Shown here one piece after another: positions 10,184-18,319 of a stretch of DNA of 64,000 nt. Each line of letters starts with the position of its first letter. Position 1 is the stretch's first letter. This DNA comes from Acinetobacter terrae (GTDB taxonomy: Bacteria > Pseudomonadota > Gammaproteobacteria > Pseudomonadales > Moraxellaceae). The notes beneath the pieces are model-generated. The model was not told where the DNA came from and did no database searches. It saw nothing but the letters and a program-made list of their open reading frames with translations. The translations under genes and the position numbers were made by a program. The DNA lies in NCBI RefSeq assembly GCF_013004375.1, contig NZ_JABERI010000041.1:62001-126000 (forward strand), read 5' to 3'.

Positions 10184-11896
10184 TTACATATTCGGGTAGT
10201 TCGGACCACCGCCACCCTCAGGTGTTACCCAGGTGATGTTCTGGGACGGATCCTTGATGTCACAGGTCTTGCAGTGCACGCAGTTGGCTGCGTTAATCTG
10301 GAAGCGTTTCGAGCCGTCATTCTCTTCCATAATCTCGTAAACACCGGCAGGGCAGTAGCGCTGAGCAGGCTCGTCCCATTTCGGCAAATTCACGTTGACA
10401 GGAATCGAGGCATCGGTCAGTTTCAAGTGCGCCGGCTGGTTTTCTTCATGTACCGTGTTCGATACAAACACTGAAGACAGACGGTCAAAAGTCAGCTTGC
10501 CATCCGGTTTTGGATAGTTCGGCTTGAAGGTTTCTGCAGCCTGAGTTTTCAGTGCTGCATAGTCAAGGACTAGATCGTGTAGTGTAAATGGCACCTTAAA
10601 CACGTTCTGGTCGATAAAGTTAAACGCACCGCCAATCCACTGACCAAATTTGTGCATCGCCGGGCCAAAGTTGCGCGAGTTATACAGCTCTTCTTTCAGC
10701 CAGCTGTTGTTGAACTTGTCAGTATAAGCCGTCAATTCTTTAGTGAAGAAATCTTCGCCCTCTAAAACGCGTGCAACCGCCAGGTCACCGCCTTTTTCCA
10801 CACCGGCAGCAATTGCTTCAAATACTGCTTCACCGCAGAGCATGCCGGATTTCATCGCGGTATGAGAACCCTTGATTTTGGCAAAGTTCAGGAAGCCGGC
10901 ATCATCACCAATCAATGATCCACCCGGGAAGGTGAATTTCGGCAGCGAGTTAAAGCCGCCTTTGGTCACGGCACGCGCACCATAAGAAATACGCTTTCCG
11001 CCTTCAAGATACTGCTTGATTAAAGGATGGGTTTTCCAGCGCTGCATTTCCATAAATGGATACATGTGCGGGTTGGTGTAGGAAAGATCCACGATCATGC
11101 CCAAAGTCACCTGGTTGTTTTCAGCGTGATAGAGCCACCAGCCGCCTGAAGAACCGGTTTCATTCAATGGCCAGCCAGCACCATGCATCACCAGACCGGG
11201 TTTGTGTTTAGCCGGGTCAATTTCCCAGAGTTCTTTAATCCCTATGCCGTAGTGCTGCGGATCGGCATCTTTGTCTAAGTTATATTTTGAAATCAGACGT
11301 TTACCGAGGTGACCACGGCAACCTTCAGCAAAAATGGTGTATTTGGCATGCAGTTCATAACCCGGAGTAAAGTTATGCGTCGGTTCGCCATCCTTGCCGA
11401 TGCCCATGTCACCGGTTTGAATGCCTTTAACGGTGCCATCTTCATGATACAAAATTTCTGATGCGGCAAAGCCCGGAAAGATTGACACTTCCAGTTCTTC
11501 CGCTTTTGTACCTAACCAGCGCACCACGTTGCCAAGCGAGATGACATAGTTGCCATCATTGTGCATGGTTTTCGGCACCATCCAGTGTGGCGCTTCTTGT
11601 GATTTTTCATCAGACAGCAAGAAGAACGTTTTGTCTTCAGTCACCGGAACATTTAAAGGCGCGCCTTCTTCCTTCCAGTTCGGGAACAGTTCATTCATGG
11701 CACGCGGTTCAAGCACCGCACCGGACAAGATGTGCGCACCAACTTCGGAGCCCTTTTCCACCACACAAACGGACAGATCGTTCAGATTGTTTTCAATTGC
11801 AAGTTGACGAATTTTAATCGCCGCAGAAAGACCCGCAGGGCCTGCGCCTACGATAACGACGTCAAACTCCATCGATTCTCTAGTTATATCATCCAT
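10184..11896 (-). CDS. Electron transfer flavoprotein:ubiquinone oxidoreductase
   Basis: Membrane-bound FAD/4Fe-4S enzyme that takes electrons from ETF, reduced by acyl-CoA dehydrogenases, and passes them to ubiquinone. The 570 residues begin with a FAD-binding motif VIVGAGPAGLSAAIK (about residues 14-28). The C-terminus ends with the iron-sulfur ligand set, RYCPAGVYE and NCVHCKTCDIKDP, then GGGGPNYPNM. Full length for the family. It lies beside two acyl-CoA dehydrogenase gene sets and has a copy of the local IclR-type operator at 11911-11926, only 14 bases upstream of the ATG, which suggests pathway-linked control. A short decayed copy of its N-terminus lies at 21241. Confidence 0.96.
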   Translation of the reverse strand: MDDITRESMEFDVVIVGAGPAGLSAAIKIRQLAIENNLNDLSVCVVEKGSEVGAHILSGAVLEPRAMNELFPNWKEEGAPLNVPVTEDKTFFLLSDEKSQEAPHWMVPKTMHNDGNYVISLGNVVRWLGTKAEELEVSIFPGFAASEILYHEDGTVKGIQTGDMGIGKDGEPTHNFTPGYELHAKYTIFAEGCRGHLGKRLISKYNLDKDADPQHYGIGIKELWEIDPAKHKPGLVMHGAGWPLNETGSSGGWWLYHAENNQVTLGMIVDLSYTNPHMYPFMEMQRWKTHPLIKQYLEGGKRISYGARAVTKGGFNSLPKFTFPGGSLIGDDAGFLNFAKIKGSHTAMKSGMLCGEAVFEAIAAGVEKGGDLAVARVLEGEDFFTKELTAYTDKFNNSWLKEELYNSRNFGPAMHKFGQWIGGAFNFIDQNVFKVPFTLHDLVLDYAALKTQAAETFKPNYPKPDGKLTFDRLSSVFVSNTVHEENQPAHLKLTDASIPVNVNLPKWDEPAQRYCPAGVYEIMEENDGSKRFQINAANCVHCKTCDIKDPSQNITWVTPEGGGGPNYPNM

Positions 11897-11910
11897 AATG
11901 TAAAACCTTA

Positions 11911-11926
11911 TTTCGCTTAGCGGTAT
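11911..11926. promoter_or_regulatory. Shared 16-bp motif in front of the ETF:ubiquinone oxidoreductase gene
   Basis: Reads TTTCGCTTAGCGGTAT. It matches the motif at 14605 in 13 of 16 bases, with the differences in the central NNN. It ends 14 bases before the ATG (minus strand), so it overlaps the leader or core promoter. Assigned as an IclR-regulator site by recurrence in front of five neighbouring units. Confidence 0.6.
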
Positions 11927-11974
11927 TTTATCATTTTTAAAATTTGTTATGAAGTTTAATTTTCATATTTTTCA

Positions 11975-12006
11975 AATAAAAAAAGCCTCCTGAGAGACTT
12001 TTTTTA
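11975..12006 (-). terminator. Intrinsic terminator after the MFS carrier gene
   Basis: On the minus strand the stem AAAAAGTCTC/GAGGCTTTTT has a 4-base loop, one mismatch and a run of seven T. It starts 15 bases after the MFS stop codon and separates it from the ETF:ubiquinone oxidoreductase promoter region. Confidence 0.75.
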
Positions 12007-12020
12007 ATGGCTTTAAAACT

Positions 12021-13259
12021 TTATGATTTTTGTGGATCGTATTGTTTTTCTTTGATGAAGAGAGCAGGGATCACACCACAAATAAAGTATGCTGCACCCA
12101 TTACAAGGAAACCAAGGCCAATAGAACCACCGCTTGCTAAGTAACCAATTACGGCAGGTGCAATGGCAGCGCCAAGACGACCAACATTGTATGAACCCCC
12201 GATTGCTGTACCACGTACGGCTGTCGGGAAACTTTCAGTCATGTAGGTTGCATTTACACCATATGGAATACCGTATAAGAAACCGAAGATGACTAATAGA
12301 TAAAGAATATTTTCTGGTGAGTTATAGAACACGATCAGAGGTAAGAAAATCGCTGTACCAATGGCACCGAATGCATAAGTAAAACGTCGCCCAACTTTAT
12401 CTGCCATATAGCCTGCAAGGATTTTACCCAAGATCATTGCCGTATATGTACCGACCATATAAGCCGTCATTTCTTTAAATTTCATACCCAATTCAGTTTC
12501 CAGGTATGTTGGCATCCAATTGTTTACACCGTAGTAACCAAATTGTAAGAAGCCAGCAGTTAATGCCCAAAGAATGAACATATTACGGTTTTTCTTATCT
12601 TGGAAAATCATTTTCCAAGTCGATTCAGCTGGCTTGTCGGTTACTTCAACTTTCTTGAAACGGTTTTCTTGCCATGCAGCAGGTTCTGGCACCAAGAAAT
12701 GCATCAGAATCGCTAAACCAACGGGTATTGCAGCCACATAGAACAACATACGCCAGCCATGGTCTGGAATCAGCCAGCCTGCAAGTAAAGTTGCGACGAT
12801 ATAACCCACCGTCCAACCTGCCTGAAGTGTACCGAGTACAGTGGTGCGATATTTGGTTGGTACGTATTCTGCCATCAAGGTGTTAGAGGCAATATATAAA
12901 GAACCTAAACCGAGGGATGCGAAGAAACGTAAAGCACCGAATTCTGCAAAACTTTGAGTGAAGCCCAAACCACAAGTCAATACAGAGAAGAGTAAAATAG
13001 AAACCACTACAGTGCGCACGCGACCAAACTTGTCACATGCCCATCCACCAAAAATGCCCCCAATGGCCATACCAGCAAGGGTGAAGCTTCCAAGCATCCC
13101 TGCTTCGACCGTTGTTAATCCAAACTCAGCTTTAATACTGCTTAAACTGTAAGATAAAAGCATTAAGTCTGCACCATCAACCAATAAGGCCAAAAACGCA
13201 AAAATAAATGCAATTTTCCATGTATTTGAATTAATTTTGGATAAAGTATTAACAGCCAT
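12021..13259 (-). CDS. MFS transporter, probable organic or aromatic acid:proton symporter
   Basis: Inner-membrane carrier, 412 residues with about 12 hydrophobic segments. The N-half has the DGADLMLLSYSL stretch in helix 1 and the loop 2-3 motif GWACDKFGRV. The C-half repeats it as GYMADKVGRR. This pattern resembles the AAHS (aromatic acid:H+ symporter) and related acid transporters. Genes around it encode CoA-linked breakdown of an acid, so the likely cargo is the pathway substrate, for example a dicarboxylate (inference). It follows the acyl-CoA dehydrogenase gene by 57 bases, but a terminator-like hairpin lies between the two. Confidence 0.85.
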   Translation of the reverse strand: MAVNTLSKINSNTWKIAFIFAFLALLVDGADLMLLSYSLSSIKAEFGLTTVEAGMLGSFTLAGMAIGGIFGGWACDKFGRVRTVVVSILLFSVLTCGLGFTQSFAEFGALRFFASLGLGSLYIASNTLMAEYVPTKYRTTVLGTLQAGWTVGYIVATLLAGWLIPDHGWRMLFYVAAIPVGLAILMHFLVPEPAAWQENRFKKVEVTDKPAESTWKMIFQDKKNRNMFILWALTAGFLQFGYYGVNNWMPTYLETELGMKFKEMTAYMVGTYTAMILGKILAGYMADKVGRRFTYAFGAIGTAIFLPLIVFYNSPENILYLLVIFGFLYGIPYGVNATYMTESFPTAVRGTAIGGSYNVGRLGAAIAPAVIGYLASGGSIGLGFLVMGAAYFICGVIPALFIKEKQYDPQKS

Positions 13260-13274
13260 AATCCATTACCTTAT

Positions 13275-13309
13275 AAAAAAGGCCGAGTCGCAAGGAGAGT
13301 GACCCAGCC
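13275..13309 (-). terminator. Terminator-like hairpin between acyl-CoA dehydrogenase and MFS genes
   Basis: Reading the minus strand, GGCTGGGTC can pair along its whole length with GACTCGGCC (9 pairs, two of them G-U) across an 11-base loop and is followed by six T. It lies 7 bases after the dehydrogenase stop and 16 bases before the MFS start, so it may reduce transport-gene expression relative to the enzyme. Confidence 0.6.
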
Positions 13310-13316
13310 AAAACTG

Positions 13317-14471
13317 TTATTGCGTAGCTTCTTTAATCATGTTGCGCGCAATAATCACTTGTTGAATTTGAGTTGTACCTTCGTACAAACGGAATAAACG
13401 CACATCACGGTAGAAACGTTCAATTGCATATTCGCTGATGTAACCTGCGCCACCATGGATTTGCACACCACGATCTGCGACGCGACCGCACATTTCTGTA
13501 GCGAACATTTTTGCGCAAGAGGCTTCAGTGCTGACATTTTTGCCTGCATCGCGTAAACGTGCCGCATCTAAAACCATGCATTTAGCTGCATAGATTTCAG
13601 CTTTTGAGTCTGCCAACATGCCTTGAATCAACTGGAAGTTTGCAATCGCTTGACCAAATTGCTTGCGTTCAACTGCATATTTCAGTGAGTCATCTAGCAT
13701 GCGTGTTGCTGCGCCAACGCTAAGCGCTGCAATATGAATACGACCTTTATCAAGTACTTTCATCGCAGTTTTAAAGCCCACACCTTCTACACCACCAATT
13801 AAAGCTGATGCTGGAATACGGCAGTTTTCAAAGATCACGTCACAAGTATGAGCGCCTTTTTGACCCATTTTCTTGTCACGTTTACCGAGTGAAATACCAG
13901 GCGTTTTACTGTCGACAATAAATGCAGAAATAGCAGAAGAACCTTTTAATTCAAGGTTGGTACGTGCCATTACCGTAAATGCACCGGCATGTGGGGCATT
14001 GGTAATAAAACGTTTGGTACCATTCAAGATGTATTCATAGCCATCTTTTACTGCGGTTGTTTTTAAAGATGCAGCATCAGAACCAGAATCAGGTTCAGTT
14101 AAGCAGAATGAACCAATAATTTCACCGCTTGCTAAGCGCGGTAGGAAATATTGTTTTTGTTCTTCTGTACCATCAATGATCAAGCCTGAAGCACCAATAC
14201 CGTTGTTGGTACCAATGAGCGAACGGAAAGCAGGAGAAGTACGGCCCAATTCAAAGGCAATATAAACTTCTTCTTCCATAGTTAGGCCAAGGCCTTCATA
14301 TTCTTCAGGAATTGTTAAACCAAACAATCCTAACTCTTTCATTTGCTGAATGATTTCTGCAGGAATTTCGTCTGTTTCAGCAACGAGTTCTTCATTGGGG
14401 ATTAATACACCTTCAACAAATTGACGAATCATATCGACTAACTGGTCTAAGGTTTCCTGATCACGAATCAT
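13317..14471 (-). CDS. Acyl-CoA dehydrogenase
   Basis: FAD enzyme introducing an alpha-beta double bond in an acyl-CoA and reducing ETF. The 384 residues show CLTEPDSGSDAASL and ITNAPHAG (FAD and substrate binding, about residues 125-165), and RKQFGQAIANFQ near 275. The catalytic glutamate is in LYEGTTQIQQ, about residue 364, the position used by short- and medium-chain type enzymes. This differs from LiuA in the same window. It is divergent from the hydratase-dehydrogenase-thiolase operon, and both directions carry the shared 16-bp motif. The substrate is not determined. Linkage to a CoA-transferase and an acid carrier suggests a dicarboxylyl-CoA (inference). Confidence 0.92.
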   Translation of the reverse strand: MIRDQETLDQLVDMIRQFVEGVLIPNEELVAETDEIPAEIIQQMKELGLFGLTIPEEYEGLGLTMEEEVYIAFELGRTSPAFRSLIGTNNGIGASGLIIDGTEEQKQYFLPRLASGEIIGSFCLTEPDSGSDAASLKTTAVKDGYEYILNGTKRFITNAPHAGAFTVMARTNLELKGSSAISAFIVDSKTPGISLGKRDKKMGQKGAHTCDVIFENCRIPASALIGGVEGVGFKTAMKVLDKGRIHIAALSVGAATRMLDDSLKYAVERKQFGQAIANFQLIQGMLADSKAEIYAAKCMVLDAARLRDAGKNVSTEASCAKMFATEMCGRVADRGVQIHGGAGYISEYAIERFYRDVRLFRLYEGTTQIQQVIIARNMIKEATQ

Positions 14472-14604
14472 GTCCTAACTCCGTTTTTAGGGTTAACACC
14501 TTGTTTTTTCCACGCAATAAAATCGAACAAGATGTAGTCACTAAGCTAAATTTATGCGGATACTAATCAAAAAAGATCGCATATACAACATATACGAAAG
14601 TATA

Positions 14605-14620
14605 TTTCGCACTGCGGTAT
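14605..14620. promoter_or_regulatory. Shared 16-bp motif upstream of the acyl-CoA dehydrogenase gene
   Basis: Reads TTTCGCACTGCGGTAT. It lies about 135 bases from the dehydrogenase ATG and 160 bases from the hydratase ATG. It is the reverse complement of the 14755 copy except for one central base. Confidence 0.65.
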
Positions 14621-14754
14621 TTATTATTTATTAAATTTTTGATATTAACTTATTGTTTTTAAAAGATTGACTAGATCTATCATGGTTATTAATTATTTTT
14701 CATATGAAAAAATTTGATTTAACATTAGCCTGGAATTATGTATATTGTAATTAT

Positions 14755-14770
14755 ATACCGCTGTGCGAAA
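14755..14770. promoter_or_regulatory. Shared 16-bp motif at the start of the hydratase operon
   Basis: Reads ATACCGCTGTGCGAAA, the reverse complement of TTTCGCACAGCGGTAT. It ends 10 bases before the ATG at 14781, so bound regulator here would block or touch the transcription start. Confidence 0.65.
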
Positions 14771-14780
14771 TGAGAAGATT

Positions 14781-15560
14781 ATGAAAAGCACTCAAATATT
14801 AAAACTCAACATTCAAGAAGATGGCGTGGCGCTGGTAGAAATACATCGACCTGAAGCAAGGAATGCACTGAATCTGGAATTACGTCAGACACTTTCAGAA
14901 ACTTTTCAAGCGCTGAATCAGAACCCCGCTGTACGCGCAATTGTGATTACTGGCGGTGAAAAGGTCTTCGCGGCCGGCGCTGATATTAAAGATTTCACCA
15001 CAGCAACGACTGCGCAAATGTATTTACGCCATACCGAACAGTACTGGCAAAGCCTGGTTGATTGCAGCAAACCGATCATTGCGGCTGTAAATGGCTATGC
15101 CTTGGGTGGCGGCTGTGAACTGGCGATGCATGCCGACATCATCATTGCCGGTCAATCGGCAAAATTTGGTCAACCTGAAGTGAAACTCGGTCTGATGCCG
15201 GGCGCGGGTGGTACACAACGTCTACTACGTGCGATTGGTAAATTCCAAACGATGCTGTTGGTGTTGTCGGGTAAATTCATCAGCGCAGAAGAAGCAAGCC
15301 AAATGGGCTTGGTCTCGGAAGTGGTTGAAGATGAAAATACCATTCCACATGCATTAGAACTGGCTAAGACTATTGCAAGTTTCTCTCCAATTGCAGTTCA
15401 GCAAATTAAAGAAGTGACCAATTTAGGTCAGGATTTGTCTTTACAGGGTGCGCTGACTTTAGAGCGTAAAGCCTTCCAGATTCTATTTGATACCCAAGAT
15501 CAAAAAGAAGGCGTGAATGCATTTTTTGAAAAACGTCCTGCACAGTACACTGGAGAATAA
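14781..15560 (+). CDS. Enoyl-CoA hydratase (crotonase family)
   Basis: Hydrates the enoyl-CoA made by the divergent dehydrogenase. The ATG at 14781 (MKSTQILKLN), preceded by GAGAAG, is chosen over an in-frame GTG at 14763 that lies inside the operator motif. The 259-residue protein shows FAAGADIKDF and ALGGGCELAMHADIIIAG, the CoA/oxyanion segments, and a glutamate in FGQPEVKLGLMPGAGGTQRL typical of true hydratases. First gene of an operon with the 3-hydroxyacyl-CoA dehydrogenase (3-base gap), thiolase and CoA-transferase. It resembles the hydratases of phenylacetate and dicarboxylate pathways. The exact substrate is not fixed. Confidence 0.9.
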   Translation: MKSTQILKLNIQEDGVALVEIHRPEARNALNLELRQTLSETFQALNQNPAVRAIVITGGEKVFAAGADIKDFTTATTAQMYLRHTEQYWQSLVDCSKPIIAAVNGYALGGGCELAMHADIIIAGQSAKFGQPEVKLGLMPGAGGTQRLLRAIGKFQTMLLVLSGKFISAEEASQMGLVSEVVEDENTIPHALELAKTIASFSPIAVQQIKEVTNLGQDLSLQGALTLERKAFQILFDTQDQKEGVNAFFEKRPAQYTGE

Positions 15561-15563
15561 GAC

Positions 15564-17081
15564 ATGACCATTCAATCTATGGCGTTGATCGGTACCGGTG
15601 TAATGGGGATGGGAATTGCGCAAATTGCTGCGCAAGCCGGTGTTGAAGTTCGTTTATTCGATGCAAAGGCAGGTGCTGCAGAAGCGGGCTTAGCCAAACT
15701 CAAAACCATGCTGGAAAAATTGCAGGCCAAAGGCAAATTCACCGAAGAAGTGTTAAATGAAACCTTGGCGCGTTTTGTGGTTTTAGACAGCATTGAGCAA
15801 ATCGCAGGTGTGGACATGGTGGTTGAAGCCATCATTGAAAACCTTGAGATCAAGCAAAGTCTGTTTAAGCAAATTGAAGCGATTGTTGCACCAACAACGA
15901 TTTTAGCCACCAATACATCGTCATTATCTGTCACTGCGATTGCCTCAAACCTTGAACATCAAGGGCGTATGGCAGGTTTCCATTTCTTTAACCCAGTACC
16001 TTTGATGAAGATTGTGGAAGTGATTGCAGGTCTGGCAACAGAAGAACAGGTGGTTGCGGACTTGCTTGAACTTGCACAGCGTATGGGCCACTTTGGTGTG
16101 CGTACCAAAGACACACCGGGATTCATCGTCAATCATGCGGGCCGTGCCTATGGTACTGAAGCGCTGAAAGCACTCGGTGAAGGTGTTACCTCTGTTTCAG
16201 ACATCGACCGTATTTTGCGTGACGGTGCAGGTTTCCGTATGGGGCCGTTTGAGTTATTCGACTTGACTGCACTTGATGTTTCACATCCGGTGATGGAATC
16301 AATTTTTAACCAGTATTATCAAGAAGACCGTTATCGTCCGCATGCTTTAACCCGTCAAATGCTGGCCGGTAAAAAAGTCGGTCGTAAAGTCGGTGAAGGC
16401 TTCTATAAATATATCGACGGCAAAAAAACCAACGAAGCACCTGTACAAGCTGTTCCGTCAGTCAACCACTTTAATGCGGTGTGGATTGCGGCGGATCATG
16501 AGCAAGATGCCAGCGTTTTACGTGACTATATCCGTGAGCAAGGCTTAGTGCTCGATAGTGCTGACGTTCCTGCGGTAGACAGCTTAATTATTTTGGCAAC
16601 CTATGGTGAAGACACGACTACAGCAGCTTTACGTTTAGGTGTCGATGCAGCGCATGTTGTGTCGATTGATATGCTGACGGATTTTGCCAAACACCGCACC
16701 TTGATGTCATCTATCGTGACAGCTAAACACTATATTGATCAAGCACATGCCATTTTTACTAAAGATGGGCAGGGCGTGACCGTGATTGCAGAAAGCGTGG
16801 GCTTTATTGCACAGCGTGTCTTGGCGATGGTGGTGAATTTGGCCTGTGACATTGCACAGCAGCAGATTGCGACTGCGTCCGACATTGATAAAGCCGTGAA
16901 ACTGGGTCTAGGTTATCCGCATGGTCCAATTTCATGGGGCGATGTTTTAGGTGGCGATCGAATTTTACTGATTCTTGAACGTATCTATGCCAATACCGGT
17001 GATCAACGTTACCGTCCAAGCCCATGGCTAAAACGTCGTGCGCAATTGAATTTATCTTTACTTCATACCGCGGCTGTTTAA
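15564..17081 (+). CDS. 3-hydroxyacyl-CoA dehydrogenase, two-domain (PaaH-like)
   Basis: Oxidises a 3-hydroxyacyl-CoA with NAD+. The 505 residues start with an NAD-binding Rossmann motif, ALIGTGVMGMGIAQIAA. The first C-terminal domain has FHFFNPVPLMKIVEVI (catalytic His) and KDTPGFIVNHAGR. A second, degenerate dehydrogenase half follows, ending in a GYPHGPISWGDVLG motif. The duplicated layout and about 505 residues match the PaaH/3-hydroxyadipyl-CoA type rather than the roughly 285-residue single-domain type. This supports a dicarboxylyl-CoA such as 3-hydroxyadipyl-CoA as substrate (family knowledge plus inference). It lies 3 bases after the hydratase. Confidence 0.92.
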   Translation: MTIQSMALIGTGVMGMGIAQIAAQAGVEVRLFDAKAGAAEAGLAKLKTMLEKLQAKGKFTEEVLNETLARFVVLDSIEQIAGVDMVVEAIIENLEIKQSLFKQIEAIVAPTTILATNTSSLSVTAIASNLEHQGRMAGFHFFNPVPLMKIVEVIAGLATEEQVVADLLELAQRMGHFGVRTKDTPGFIVNHAGRAYGTEALKALGEGVTSVSDIDRILRDGAGFRMGPFELFDLTALDVSHPVMESIFNQYYQEDRYRPHALTRQMLAGKKVGRKVGEGFYKYIDGKKTNEAPVQAVPSVNHFNAVWIAADHEQDASVLRDYIREQGLVLDSADVPAVDSLIILATYGEDTTTAALRLGVDAAHVVSIDMLTDFAKHRTLMSSIVTAKHYIDQAHAIFTKDGQGVTVIAESVGFIAQRVLAMVVNLACDIAQQQIATASDIDKAVKLGLGYPHGPISWGDVLGGDRILLILERIYANTGDQRYRPSPWLKRRAQLNLSLLHTAAV

Positions 17082-17104
17082 GCGCGAACCAAGAGAATAT
17101 TCCT

Positions 17105-18307
17105 ATGTTAAATGCTTATATTTATGATGGCGTACGTACTGCTTTTGGTCGCCATGCCGGTGAGTTAGCTACCATCCGTCCAGACAACTTGGCCGCTCAC
17201 GTGATTAAGACTTTGGTTGAAAAACATAATTTACCGAATAATATCTATGATGATGTGATTTTGGGCAATACCAACCAAGCAGGTGAAGACAGCCGTAACA
17301 TCGCGCGTCATGCGACTTTGCTGGCAGGTCTAGATGTAAAAACCCCTGCACAAACCGTGAACCGTCTTTGTGCATCAGGTTTGGCAGCAGTCATCGATGC
17401 AGCACGTGCGATTACATGTGGTGAAGGCGAGATCTTTATTGCCGGTGGTGTCGAATCGATGTCGCGTGCGCCTTTTGTATTTGCCAAATCAGAAACGCCA
17501 TTTAGCCGTGATTTCAAAGTCTTCGATTCGACCATTGGTGCGCGTTTCCCAAACCCATTGATCGAAAAACAGTTTGGTAACGACACCATGCCACAAACCG
17601 GTGACAATGTTGCGGCGGAATATGGTGTGACGCGTGAAGATGCAGACCAGTTTGCGGCTGCATCACAAGCCAAATACGAAGCAGCGAAACAGTCTGGTTT
17701 CTTTGCTGGCGAGATTATTGGTGTTGAAGTATCTCAAGGCCGTAAGTCGCCACCGAAGCTGGTTGATCAAGACGAACATCCACGTCCGTCTTCTAATTTT
17801 GAAGCGCTACAAAAATTACGTCCACTGTTTGAAGGCGGTGTCGTGACTGCAGGTAATGCTTCAGGCGTCAACGATGGTGCAGCAGCACTGTTAATTGGTT
17901 CTGAGCAAGCTGAGCAAACATTGGGCATTAAACCGATCGCGAAAATATTGGCATCGGGTGCAGCAGGGATTGAGCCACGCATTATGGGTGCAGGTCCTGT
18001 CGATGCAATCAAGCTGGCATTAAAACGTGCCAATCTGACTTTGGCGGATATGGACATCATCGAGATCAATGAAGCTTTTGCTTCTCAAGTGTTGGCATGT
18101 CTCCGAGGTTTGGATGTGGCGTTGGATGATCCGCGTGTCAATCCAAACGGTGGTGCGATTGCAGTCGGTCATCCACTGGGTGCATCGGGCGCTCGCTTGG
18201 CATTATCAACGGCACGTGAACTACAACGTAGCGGCAAAAAATATGCTGTGATCAGTCTATGTATTGGTGTGGGGCAAGGTCTCGCAATGGTTATTGAACG
18301 CGTATAA
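17105..18307 (+). CDS. Acetyl-CoA acyltransferase (thiolase), 3-oxoadipyl-CoA thiolase-like
   Basis: Cleaves a 3-oxoacyl-CoA with CoA, releasing acetyl-CoA. The ATG at 17105 (MLNAYIYDGVRTAFGRHAG) gives 400 residues and the standard thiolase N-terminus. An in-frame start 27 codons upstream would lie inside the preceding gene. The acylated cysteine is in NRLCASGLAAV, about residue 89. The catalytic His is in GHPLGASGAR, and the second Cys in SLCIGVGQGLAMVIE at the C-terminus. The AYIYDGVRTPFGR-type N-terminus is typical of PcaF/PaaJ/DcaF thiolases of aromatic and dicarboxylate breakdown, which agrees with the PaaH-like enzyme upstream. It lies 23 bases after that gene. Confidence 0.92.
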   Translation: MLNAYIYDGVRTAFGRHAGELATIRPDNLAAHVIKTLVEKHNLPNNIYDDVILGNTNQAGEDSRNIARHATLLAGLDVKTPAQTVNRLCASGLAAVIDAARAITCGEGEIFIAGGVESMSRAPFVFAKSETPFSRDFKVFDSTIGARFPNPLIEKQFGNDTMPQTGDNVAAEYGVTREDADQFAAASQAKYEAAKQSGFFAGEIIGVEVSQGRKSPPKLVDQDEHPRPSSNFEALQKLRPLFEGGVVTAGNASGVNDGAAALLIGSEQAEQTLGIKPIAKILASGAAGIEPRIMGAGPVDAIKLALKRANLTLADMDIIEINEAFASQVLACLRGLDVALDDPRVNPNGGAIAVGHPLGASGARLALSTARELQRSGKKYAVISLCIGVGQGLAMVIERV

Positions 18308-18319
18308 AGGGAAAGATAC

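Larger units (their letters stand above)
14472..14780. other. Divergent control region between the two catabolic operons
   Basis: This 309-base AT-rich gap holds no gene. It contains two copies of the shared 16-bp motif (14605-14620 and 14755-14770) in opposite orientation. In the plus direction a weak promoter can be drawn as TTGATT at 14714-14719, a 17-base spacer and TATGTA at 14737-14742, with the second motif copy just downstream of the expected start site. Confidence 0.5.

Noticed and set aside
14763-14780. GTG at 14763 as the start of the enoyl-CoA hydratase
   Set aside because: It lies inside the 16-bp operator motif, adds non-family residues, and the ATG at 14781 has a ribosome site.
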